From positions 1-64,000 of the forward strand of contig NZ_LKBA01000008.1 of assembly GCF_001307765.1 (NCBI RefSeq): a DNA stretch of 64,000 nt, given 5' to 3'. The notes beneath the pieces were generated by a model. That model saw only the letters and a list, made by a program, of their open reading frames with translations, searched no databases and had not been told where the DNA came from. The stretch comes from Aliiroseovarius crassostreae. GTDB lineage: Bacteria; Pseudomonadota; Alphaproteobacteria; Rhodobacterales; Rhodobacteraceae. Numbering within the stretch: position 1 is the stretch's first letter; every line of letters begins with the position of its first letter. The translations under genes were made by a program, and so were the position numbers. This document shows positions 14,433-22,075 of this stretch, in pieces.

Positions 14433-15715
14433 GCACCGAGAAATCAAAGATACGAGTAGCCATCGGCGCAAGCCTCATGCCAGTAGGAGAGCTGATTTTC
14501 GAAACCGACGGCCGTCGCCAAACCAGCGTGTTTACCTATGCCGACGAATGGCTAGAAAACCCTAACAGTTTCGAACTGGCCCCATCTCTGCCACTCAACG
14601 AATACCCTCAGATCTCGACGGGAAATCGGGAGAACCGCCGCACCGCTTTGCCAGGCGCAATCTCGGATACGCTTCCTGATAGCTGGGGGCGCGGGATCAT
14701 TGCTAAGGTTCTCGGAGGAACACCAACGGAACTCGACTTTCTGGTCAGCGTCAACGACGCCACCAGGATCGGAGCGCTGAGGTTTCTTGACGATGACGGT
14801 ATTCCCATGGCGCAGTGGACTGATCCCGTACCAAGGTTGAACCAACTTCCGGATCTCCGCAGGCTGGGTGCAGCCTACGAGTCTCAGGCCAAAAACATCA
14901 AAGAGGTTGCTTGGGAAATACTCGGCTCATCTGGCGGTCTGGGCGGCGCACGCCCCAAATCCGACTTTGACGACGACGGCACGTTGTCGATCGCAAAATT
15001 CACTTCTGTCCGCGACAACCTCCCTGTTGAACGAGCGGAGGTAGCAACGCTGAACATGGCCCGTCTGTGCGGTATCAACGCGGCCGAAGCTCGTCTTGAA
15101 TTGCTCGACACCGATCACCCCGTAGCGATCATCAAGCGCTTTGATCGGGAAGGTGAAGGACGTAGGCACTATATCTCCGCACAAACCTTCCTGCAGGCTG
15201 GCCACCGCGACCTTAAACACTACACTGATCTGGCCGACTTGATGCGCGAATATGCCGCCGAGCCTTTGGATCAACTGAAGGAGCTGCATTCGCGGATCAT
15301 GTTTGATTGCCTAATCAAGAACCAGGACAATCATCTTCGCAACCATGGCTTCCTGTATGCAGGCGGGAAGAACCAATGGGTGCTCTCCCCTGCCTTCGAT
15401 ATCAACCCCGTCCCTTCAAAGGGTCACGAGCTGGAAACAGGTATCAGTGAACTCAGCGGCAACGAAGGATCTGTAGAAGCCGCGATCGAGGCCGCGCCGT
15501 TCTTCGAGATCGATCAGGACGCCGCCGCCGTCCGCGCAAAGGAGATGGCACAAACCATCTCGGAGAGCTGGAAGCGCCTTTTCCGTCAGCAAGGAATGAC
15601 CTCTGCGGCAGTAGCAGCGTACAGCCCTGCGTTCGAGCATAAAGAAATGAAGTATGCGCTGGGCATCGGCAACTCCGCTACAGCAACCAAGTCATCAGAG
15701 ATAGATGGGCCATAA
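14429..15715 (+). CDS. hipA: HipA-like serine/threonine kinase toxin
   Basis: This 428-residue product has the HipA N-terminal domain (LMPVGELIFETDGRRQT, LPGAISDTLPDSWGRGII) and the kinase-like C-terminal domain. The latter has a glycine loop SSGGLGGARPK, the lysine-bearing VAIIKRFDREG, the catalytic-loop pattern NQDNHLRNHGF near residue 300 and the metal-binding PAFDINP. HipA phosphorylates a tRNA synthetase and causes growth arrest, so on a plasmid it favours retention or persistence. All catalytic motifs appear intact. Length is usual for the family. Confidence 0.9.
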   Translation: MSTEKSKIRVAIGASLMPVGELIFETDGRRQTSVFTYADEWLENPNSFELAPSLPLNEYPQISTGNRENRRTALPGAISDTLPDSWGRGIIAKVLGGTPTELDFLVSVNDATRIGALRFLDDDGIPMAQWTDPVPRLNQLPDLRRLGAAYESQAKNIKEVAWEILGSSGGLGGARPKSDFDDDGTLSIAKFTSVRDNLPVERAEVATLNMARLCGINAAEARLELLDTDHPVAIIKRFDREGEGRRHYISAQTFLQAGHRDLKHYTDLADLMREYAAEPLDQLKELHSRIMFDCLIKNQDNHLRNHGFLYAGGKNQWVLSPAFDINPVPSKGHELETGISELSGNEGSVEAAIEAAPFFEIDQDAAAVRAKEMAQTISESWKRLFRQQGMTSAAVAAYSPAFEHKEMKYALGIGNSATATKSSEIDGP

Positions 15716-15816
15716 GCGAAACCCGCCAACTACTGGAGGTACGTTGACGGGCTTCATCTGCCGTGAGTGGTGTTTCGGTTCACTAAGATAAGCATAGGTT
15801 GTGGCTCCCGGTCAAT

Positions 15817-15845
15817 AAGTTAATATTCATTTTGACATTTAACAC
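15817..15845. promoter_or_regulatory. Plasmid-wide 29-bp operator, site 5
   Basis: AAGTTAA-N15-TTAACAC with core TATTCATTTTGACAT, 47 bp before the PH-domain gene at 15893. Confidence 0.7.
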
Positions 15846-15892
15846 ATTTTATTGGATTTTCCGTTACCGAACCCAAAGGTGATGGATCTGCA

Positions 15893-16309
15893 ATGTCTGC
15901 TGAAAAGAATGCTTCCGAAGTTCTCTATGTGAGCCGTCCAGTGATGTTTCGGGACAAGCCGTTCCGCTTTGCTTTCTACCTGATTACGACACCAATTCTC
16001 ATAGGGTTAATTGGCTTCGGAGTCTGGTATCTCGCCTGCCTGGCCAACCGGCTCACCGTTACCAAACACCAGATGACACGCGAAGTGGGTATCTTGAGCA
16101 AGGAACGAACCGAAGTGGCCTTGGAAAGCATCAGGTCGGTCAACGTAAAACAATCGCTGATGAACCGGATTTTTGACACCGGGCAAGTATCAATCTCGAC
16201 CATTGGCGACAATCCGGAAATCGTTCTTTCCGGATTGCCCCGACCAAATGAAATCCGAACGATTGTGAATGACAGCCGCGATAACCACGCTGTTGCTGGA
16301 ACCGCTTAA
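15893..16309 (+). CDS. Bacterial PH-domain membrane protein
   Basis: The 138-residue protein has one membrane hairpin near residues 28-52 (FAFYLITTPILIGLIGFGVWYLACLA), then a bPH_2/YdbS-like pleckstrin-homology domain: NRLTVTKHQMTREVGIL, then ERTEVALESIRSVNVKQSLMNRIF and VSISTIGDNPEIVLSGL. Such proteins lie at the membrane and often accompany lipid or envelope functions. It converges with the acyltransferase gene with a 4-base overlap (16306-16309) and has an operator upstream. Confidence 0.8.
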   Translation: MSAEKNASEVLYVSRPVMFRDKPFRFAFYLITTPILIGLIGFGVWYLACLANRLTVTKHQMTREVGILSKERTEVALESIRSVNVKQSLMNRIFDTGQVSISTIGDNPEIVLSGLPRPNEIRTIVNDSRDNHAVAGTA

Positions 16310-16824
16310 AACTCAAGCCGTATTTTCGGCCACAAGCGATCCCCTTCCGGAGCAAAGAGCTTGCTCTGGTCCGCCCCACTGATGGAAATAGACACAATAC
16401 TCGCCTCTGAACGAGAGGCGAGCCATTGATATCCGGGCATCCACTCTTGCGTCTCTGATGGTCCCACTATCCTGCCCTGAGGAAAAATTGCCACCGAGTC
16501 GCCATCCTCCAACTTCTTGGCCAGCGCCCTGATACCGAACGGATGGTTGCCGTTCATTGCCACTTGTTCGCCGAGCCCAACAAGGCCCAGAACAATCAGA
16601 CCATAGCGGGTGAAACGGATTTCTCTGCTTTGTCTGTTCGAGATCGGGAAACACAGTCGCTCTGGTGACGCAAGCGCGACGATGATCCCATCCAGAAAGG
16701 ATTGGTGATTGCATACCAGCAACGCTCGACCCTCCCTAAGCTTTGCCAACGTCGCGGGTCGATAGACAACCTCAACACGAAGCACAGACAGCGCCCATCG
16801 CCGCCACAACGCAATCCGCGTCAT
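16306..16824 (-). CDS. PlsC-like 1-acyl-glycerophosphate acyltransferase
   Basis: The 172-residue product has the acyltransferase block I NHQSFLD (His40, Asp45, the HX4D catalytic dyad), block II around YGLIVLGLVGLGEQVAMN, and block III FPQGR at 114-118 where FPEGTR is usual. The Gln replaces the common Glu, which may change substrate specificity. It is shorter than typical PlsC (about 240 residues). It lies 4 bases after the NYN-domain gene in a two-gene leftward operon with an operator upstream of the first gene. It may reacylate lysophosphatidate or other lysolipids. Confidence 0.8.
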   Translation of the reverse strand: MTRIALWRRWALSVLRVEVVYRPATLAKLREGRALLVCNHQSFLDGIIVALASPERLCFPISNRQSREIRFTRYGLIVLGLVGLGEQVAMNGNHPFGIRALAKKLEDGDSVAIFPQGRIVGPSETQEWMPGYQWLASRSEASIVSISISGADQSKLFAPEGDRLWPKIRLEF

Positions 16825-16828
16825 CGAT

Positions 16829-17398
16829 TTACGTCCTCTCGCGCTCGATCTGATCCCTCAAATCGTCCAACTCTACGAAGAAGTCAGCCTGGCGGCGCAA
16901 ACCATCAGACACATTGTCGCCTTTCATAGTTCCCACGACGGTAACTCGGGCCCCAATCCGCTGCGCCTCTTCCACAGCTGGGGCCAGTGATCCATCGCCA
17001 GTGAACAGTAAGATGTGATCAATTCGCGGCGAGTCAGATACCAGCTTTAGTGCAATACTGACTGCCATGCTTCCGCGCAGCCTGGTGCGGCCGGAACCAT
17101 CGTCATACGGTCGAACAAAGCGTGTATCGACCACAAACCCATTGTAAGCAAGAAAGTCCAAAAGTCCTTTCAGGGCGCGCTCTGCCCCATCTTCACCATC
17201 TTCGATTTTCGATGCTGCGAGTGAAAAGTATCGCGCTCGAACGAGATGCGTTTGCTCTTGCACCACCTTCCGCAGCTTTTTGAAGTCAAGGGTCCAACCG
17301 ACTGCGCGGCTTGCGGCGGCTGTAGAAGCGCCATCGATCATCAGAACAGTCCGATCTGCTACTCGAAGTCCAAAGCCTTTTTGGGATGCCTTATTCAT
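16829..17398 (-). CDS. NYN-domain (LabA/DUF88-like) protein
   Basis: The start at 17398 is decided by a strong AAGGAGG element 9 bases upstream. The longer frame runs through the promoter. The 189-residue protein has the NYN/PIN-like pattern: VLMIDGAS with Asp22, RARYFSLAASK, a middle acidic region, IDHILLFTGDGSLAPAVEEAQRIGARVTVVG, and LRRQADFFVELDDL. The family has PIN-like nuclease fold residues and usually acts on RNA. Its operon partner is the PlsC-like gene. The operator at 17451-17479 lies 53 bp upstream. Confidence 0.8.
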   Translation of the reverse strand: MNKASQKGFGLRVADRTVLMIDGASTAAASRAVGWTLDFKKLRKVVQEQTHLVRARYFSLAASKIEDGEDGAERALKGLLDFLAYNGFVVDTRFVRPYDDGSGRTRLRGSMAVSIALKLVSDSPRIDHILLFTGDGSLAPAVEEAQRIGARVTVVGTMKGDNVSDGLRRQADFFVELDDLRDQIERERT

Positions 17399-17450
17399 TG
17401 GGTCGCGCCTCCTTTTCCGTTGGTTAAACAGATAGGCGTTACCCCTTCTT

Positions 17451-17479
17451 AAGTCAATTATTGTTTTGACTATTAACTT
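17451..17479. promoter_or_regulatory. Plasmid-wide 29-bp operator, site 6
   Basis: AAGTCAA-N15-TTAACTT with core TTATTGTTTTGACTA, between the leftward NYN-plsC operon and the rightward FadL-like gene (17634). Confidence 0.75.
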
Positions 17480-17633
17480 TAGGATAGCCGCGAGACGCGC
17501 GGAAATATTGATCTTGGCAAAGATGCCGCCCACCCGGCTAGATTGATAGCCACATAGGGTTCAGGCCTTCTACTCACCCGAGAAATCGTGTTAACACCTG
17601 ATTTACAAATTAACGTGGTGAAAGTGAACAAGT

Positions 17634-18743
17634 ATGACCCAGACAAGAAAGAGGTGTATCCAGCAGACAACTACAGCAACCACGGCGCTGCTGCTCACCG
17701 CAACAATAACTTTTGCAGGCGGAATTGAACGCCAAGGCGACCCTTCACAGATCCTGTTTGAAGAAGGCAGGAACTACCTCGAATTTTCGGCGATCACCGT
17801 GAACCCCACCATTTCAGGGAACCCGCTTCCCGGCATTCCCGCTGGCCCTACGGGCAATATCGCCAATAGCTATCAGACCTATGCCCTCGGATATAAGCAC
17901 CAGCTGAACGATCGGATCGCGCTGGCCCTCGTCATTGACGAGCCCGTTGGAGCGTCCTTGGCATACACCAGCCCGCTCGCGTTCTTCGGTGGATCAAGCG
18001 CAGAGGTATCGTCCATCGCCTATACCGGCATGGCCAAGTACCGAGTGAACGAACGGTTCAGCGTCTATGGTGGCTTGCGCCTCGTGGGCGTTGACGGGGA
18101 TATTACTGTCAATTCACCCGTCACTATATCCAGCCCTTATAATCTGAGCGTAAGCAAAGACTACCAGGTCGGCTATCTTGCCGGTGTTGCCTATGAGATC
18201 CCGGATATTGCGCTGCGTATCGCTGCAACTTACGAATCCAAGACGACTCATGATTTTCGCGACAACACGGGCGCTCCGTTCGAAGTTGAGATCCCGCAGT
18301 CTTTCACGCTGCACGCACAAACCGGGATTGCCCCCAAGACCTTACTCTTCGGTTCGGCACGGTGGCGTGAATGGTCGAAATTTAATGTGCAACCGCCAGA
18401 CTTCCTTACATTCGTTCCTGGTGTTGGCCCCAAGAACAGGCCTGTTGCCAGTGGCACCAGCAATATCTGGACCTATGAGCTGGGCGCCGGGCACAAATTC
18501 ACCGACAATTGGAGCGGTGCCGCAGCCATTGGCTATGAAAAGGATCTCGGAGACACCGTAGGCAATTTCTCAGGCACTGACGGCTACATCAGCTATGGGT
18601 TGGCCGTATCCTATGAAACCGACGACTGGAAAGTGACAACAGGAGTCCGTTACATTGATCTTGGCAGCGCAGATTCTTCGGTCACGTCGTTCTCCGGAAA
18701 CAGCGCCGTATCAGCCGGTGTGAAAGTCAGCTATACGTTCTAA
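17634..18743 (+). CDS. OmpP1/FadL-family outer membrane protein
   Basis: This 369-residue protein has a signal peptide (about residues 1-28, ending ITFAGG). The mature start GIERQGDPSQILFEEGRNYLEFS is characteristic of alphaproteobacterial FadL-like porins. The body is beta-strand-rich with alternating aromatic residues and ends in a C-terminal Phe (VSYTF), as expected for BAM-dependent barrels. FadL proteins import hydrophobic compounds such as fatty acids. Its neighbours suggest a role in lipid supply or removal. It is shorter than E. coli FadL (about 420 residues mature) but normal for this subgroup. Confidence 0.85.
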   Translation: MTQTRKRCIQQTTTATTALLLTATITFAGGIERQGDPSQILFEEGRNYLEFSAITVNPTISGNPLPGIPAGPTGNIANSYQTYALGYKHQLNDRIALALVIDEPVGASLAYTSPLAFFGGSSAEVSSIAYTGMAKYRVNERFSVYGGLRLVGVDGDITVNSPVTISSPYNLSVSKDYQVGYLAGVAYEIPDIALRIAATYESKTTHDFRDNTGAPFEVEIPQSFTLHAQTGIAPKTLLFGSARWREWSKFNVQPPDFLTFVPGVGPKNRPVASGTSNIWTYELGAGHKFTDNWSGAAAIGYEKDLGDTVGNFSGTDGYISYGLAVSYETDDWKVTTGVRYIDLGSADSSVTSFSGNSAVSAGVKVSYTF

Positions 18744-18765
18744 TCGAGCAGCCGGGGCGCGCGCC

Positions 18766-19767
18766 CTATCGACCGCGCCCTAGCAACTTCTTCAATCTCA
18801 AACCGGCGAAAAGGATATGCGGCGGCAGCGCGAGCGAGTAGTGCCCGCAGTTGAGCTCAAGCACATCCGGACTTCCTCCCACCTCCTTCAGCCTCTGAAC
18901 GAAGCTGTGCGAGATCTGCGGCAGCACCACCCTGTCTCTCTTCGCAAGAATAAGCTGAAGGTCCAGATCTGGACGCACTAGCTGGCGCGCGTAGTTCTCT
19001 TGGTTAATCGTTCCCCAAGCTCTCCGCAGGTCAGGCAAGCCCACCTTCCCTTCTAGGCTCTGGCGGATCGCTTGTGTCGCACGTCCGGTCCAAACCATAT
19101 CCGCCATGCTACCCGCTGTCAGGAACAACGATGCCTTTGACACGGTAGTATCGTGAGCCGCAACTAATCCAGCCACCCATGATCCCAGGCTCATCCCGAG
19201 AACAGCGATTTCGCTGTACCCTTCGGCCTTGAGCCAACGGATCAATTTTCGTCCGTCGCAAACAGCTTGTCGCATTGCCCCAACAGTTCGGCCGAGATTC
19301 GAACTCAGCATATAGTCCGCATATGAGGAGCCAGGTCGGCTGCGCTCGAAGTGATATGGCAACGCCATCTCAACAACGGTGACGCCACGCCGTGAGAAGA
19401 AACTGGCAATCTGGCTTTGCCGTGAACTAGCGTTCCAATGGTGAAACACGACCAATGCCTGATTGAGAGACCCACCTTCTGAAACCTTTGCCCAAACGGT
19501 GTTGTTCTCCTCGATCTCAGAGGAAATTGAAGATGGAAATTTTAGCCAATCACCCTCTCTTACGAAACCCTGATCGATGTCACGCTCTTCATAGAAAGTA
19601 GGATCAGCAACAGCCTGATCAGCCAAAGCGCAGAATTCTTCAATGCTCGCTGCCGTTGCATCTGGGAAGCCAAGCCCGGCATCATGCGAGAATTTCGTTA
19701 CCTTCTTCTCTTCTTCGCCACGCTGCGCCCGACGCTCATCCCAGCGATCCAAGCAACTATGATACAC
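18766..19767 (-). CDS. Alpha/beta hydrolase (second module)
   Basis: The alpha/beta hydrolase fold is supported by GMSLGS (nucleophile serine), AKRDRVV (acid) and NCGHYSLA (catalytic histidine), with an oxyanion region LVVFHHWNASSRQ. Homology to the hydrolase at 7809 is not obvious, so two different hydrolase types accompany the paralogous TM proteins. The start is uncertain: GTG at 19767 overlaps the upstream stop by 11 bases, while an upstream GTG at 19845 would give 359 residues and an 89-base overlap. No signal peptide is clear. Substrate unknown. Confidence 0.7.
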   Translation of the reverse strand: MYHSCLDRWDERRAQRGEEEKKVTKFSHDAGLGFPDATAASIEEFCALADQAVADPTFYEERDIDQGFVREGDWLKFPSSISSEIEENNTVWAKVSEGGSLNQALVVFHHWNASSRQSQIASFFSRRGVTVVEMALPYHFERSRPGSSYADYMLSSNLGRTVGAMRQAVCDGRKLIRWLKAEGYSEIAVLGMSLGSWVAGLVAAHDTTVSKASLFLTAGSMADMVWTGRATQAIRQSLEGKVGLPDLRRAWGTINQENYARQLVRPDLDLQLILAKRDRVVLPQISHSFVQRLKEVGGSPDVLELNCGHYSLALPPHILFAGLRLKKLLGRGR

Positions 19768-21361
19768 TCTTATTGCCCCCCAAATGACTCGACCGTCTGG
19801 ACCCAAAACCCGGATCAAACAAGCCGTATATCGAAACCAGCACACCTACGCTCAACAGGATCGCAAAACCCGGAAACGCACCGATCATCAGATAGCTGAC
19901 AACGAGCAATACAATCACTGCCGCCATGATGCCCAACGGCACCTGAAACCGGCTCCCAACGCCCAGCCGTATCGAGCCATACAGAAAGGGCGCACAAGTC
20001 GCTAGCGCGACGAGAAGACTCGTGTAGTGCGTCGGCATACTGTAGTTGAATTCAGCGCTCAGCTCGTGGTGCCCATAAACGGCAAATGTCATGTCATTTA
20101 GTAACCAGCCGACAATACTTGTTCCGCTGGACGAAAGGTAGAAGCTCTGCAGCTTCATGCAGACCGCGACCAAAACCCCGCAAATAGTACACCGAAAGAT
20201 CCCGCGCATCACGCGAAGGCCCATTTCGTTGAAGTCCTGGCTGAAATCCAAGTCAGGACGAAGCTTCGAGTCCTCGCCGACCTGCCAAAGATCAAAAGCA
20301 ACCGTGTAGAGCAATATGAGCCCAACGAAGAACAGGTAAAAACACAGGCACATATACAGATATGCGAAACCAGTGAATCCAATCGCCTCCGGCACCGAAA
20401 TCACTTCTGGGCGCACGATCGCGAGGGAACCCCAATCAATGGCGTAGTCACCACCTCCCCTTAATAACGGAATCAGCCGAACACCGATCCACTGAAAGAG
20501 GCCCGCGAAAGCCAGGCAGATTAAGAAGACCGCCCAATAGGTGTAGGACGACGTTTCGACCTGGCGCTCCCACTCCATTCTGCTTATCGCGCGATCTCGT
20601 TCGGGAAAGAACTTTGGGCGCCCCTCATTTTTCCAGAACACAACCAAATCTACCACGAAGGCAAAGAACAGCGGCAGGAAGGCCATGAAAAGGAAGGTCC
20701 AGTTCGGAGCCCATATGAAGCCGACCTGCTTTATCAGACCGTCCACACGCTCGTAGAGCACGTTGTGTATCCCCGCAAGATACGACAAGAAGCCTAGCGC
20801 CACGGCCCCGGCAAAAACGGTCGAAGGCAAATCCAAAGGTGAACCACGGCTAAAAATTGCTTCTGACCGCATCGCCAAACTGCGCCTGCGCTTTGTGATT
20901 GATGCTATAGGCTGCTCAACAGCTGGATCAGTTCTATCGTCGGCCGGAACTGGAGGTGCCGGATCTGCAGTCGCCGCCGATCCATTGCCTGACTGCCTGC
21001 GTTTCGCTCTCCGCTTTGCGATCAACTCTGACTGTGCTGCGCTCAGTACAGATTGCCAACCACTCGTCGCCACCTGGTCATCACACCCAAACACCCTCGC
21101 CAACCAGCGAATGTTGTCTGGGTTCGGCCCCTTCTCATTGTCCTGGAACCAAAGCTGAACAGTCCGGAGATCAACCCCTTTCTCATTGCCATCCAGCCTT
21201 GAAATCGCATCTGCGAGTAGGTCAGGGGTCCAAGGCCCTTCCGCGAACCCATCCTTGTCTACCGGCCGCCCTGCTCCGGCCGTCGCCAATCGTTTGAACA
21301 CAGCCTTAAAATCGCCACCGTCATGCTGCGGTGCGACGAAAATTTTACCATTCTTGATCAA
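19757..21361 (-). CDS. HTH-like N-terminus plus multi-TM protein (RcgA-like?), copy 2
   Basis: This 534-residue paralogue of the protein at 8775-10409 shares an N-terminal domain with GRPVDKDGFAEGPWTP, RTVQLWFQDNEKG and PDNIRWLARVFGCDD, a basic Ala/Pro linker and about eight membrane helices. It appears to start with TTG (21361) and has a weak ribosome-binding site. Four phased 10-bp TCTTCG repeats lie just upstream (21376-21415). Like copy 1 it is followed by an alpha/beta hydrolase gene. The N-terminal domain could make it a membrane-bound regulator. The RcgA name is recalled, not verified. Confidence 0.7.
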   Translation of the reverse strand: MIKNGKIFVAPQHDGGDFKAVFKRLATAGAGRPVDKDGFAEGPWTPDLLADAISRLDGNEKGVDLRTVQLWFQDNEKGPNPDNIRWLARVFGCDDQVATSGWQSVLSAAQSELIAKRRAKRRQSGNGSAATADPAPPVPADDRTDPAVEQPIASITKRRRSLAMRSEAIFSRGSPLDLPSTVFAGAVALGFLSYLAGIHNVLYERVDGLIKQVGFIWAPNWTFLFMAFLPLFFAFVVDLVVFWKNEGRPKFFPERDRAISRMEWERQVETSSYTYWAVFLICLAFAGLFQWIGVRLIPLLRGGGDYAIDWGSLAIVRPEVISVPEAIGFTGFAYLYMCLCFYLFFVGLILLYTVAFDLWQVGEDSKLRPDLDFSQDFNEMGLRVMRGIFRCTICGVLVAVCMKLQSFYLSSSGTSIVGWLLNDMTFAVYGHHELSAEFNYSMPTHYTSLLVALATCAPFLYGSIRLGVGSRFQVPLGIMAAVIVLLVVSYLMIGAFPGFAILLSVGVLVSIYGLFDPGFGSRRSSHLGGNKSVS

Positions 21362-21375
21362 CCGGTTACGCGCCT

Positions 21376-21415
21376 ACTCTTCGCATCTCTTCGCTAGTCT
21401 TCGTATCCTATCGTG
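21376..21415. repeat. Four phased 10-bp TCTTCG repeats
   Basis: The units CTCTTCGCAT, CTCTTCGCTA, GTCTTCGTAT and CCTATCGTGC run in register, one per helical turn, directly before the start of the leftward gene at 21361. This suits a cooperative regulator-binding array. Confidence 0.5.
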
Positions 21416-21530
21416 CAATTGCGACAAATGTAAGTTCAACTGGAGCGTGCTAGCCGTTAGAGTGCCAGCATGACTTTGAATTCGGCAATTTTGACATGAA
21501 AATGGCCAGCCAACAGAGAGGGACTCCGAG

Positions 21531-22073
21531 TTGAATACTGCCATCAGAACTCTGCCAGACCCTGAGACCCTTGTTTTGAGCGACAAAATCAAGGTTCCGG
21601 AGGCGGTGACCAAAGACCCGATTATCGGGCAAGAATTAACTGTAAGCGAAGAGGTTAGCGCGGAATCGTGGCTGACCTCGATCCTTCGCAGCCAAGACGT
21701 GATTGAAATCGGTTGTGACGTTGGACGCCGCGCCGCATACCTCTCCCAGGTTGCTAGACGCATCGTATGTACCGATACCGAGGCGAAGCGGCGAACTTTC
21801 GCCGAACAGACCATCGCGATGAACCGGGTGTGCAACACGGTCGTTGTTGATGACTTGAAGCCGGAAGATCTCGCGCTCGGCGATGTCCTGCTCCTCAATT
21901 CGCGCCGGCCGATCTCGCAGAAGCATCTTGATGCAATCAGCGACAGGCCAACACGCATGATCGTCGTGCTGGGACCGTTGAGCAAAGAACTCGCTCGGGA
22001 CATTTTGAGTGCCGGGTACGAATACTGCAGCGAGTTTTCTCGTGGTGCGGTATTCTGTGCCGAAGCGGCTTGA
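21531..22073 (+). CDS. Class I methyltransferase-like protein
   Basis: The 180-residue product has a Rossmann motif I-like stretch DVIEIGCDVGRRAAYLSQVA near residue 60, followed by RIVCTDTEAKRR (motif II acidic residue) and NTVVVDD. The third segment DVLLLNSRRPISQ replaces a normal catalytic motif, so it may be a degenerate or short SAM-binding protein. It has no partner on its strand and converges on the topoisomerase gene with a 2-base gap. Substrate unknown. Confidence 0.6.
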   Translation: MNTAIRTLPDPETLVLSDKIKVPEAVTKDPIIGQELTVSEEVSAESWLTSILRSQDVIEIGCDVGRRAAYLSQVARRIVCTDTEAKRRTFAEQTIAMNRVCNTVVVDDLKPEDLALGDVLLLNSRRPISQKHLDAISDRPTRMIVVLGPLSKELARDILSAGYEYCSEFSRGAVFCAEAA

Positions 22074-22075
22074 CG

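Noticed and set aside
15720-15775. Hairpin after hipA as a strong terminator
   Set aside because: Arms CCCGCCAAC/GTTGACGGG have a mismatch and no T-run follows.
21531-22073. Functional methyltransferase with defined substrate
   Set aside because: Motif I is present, but later motifs are degenerate, so no activity is claimed.
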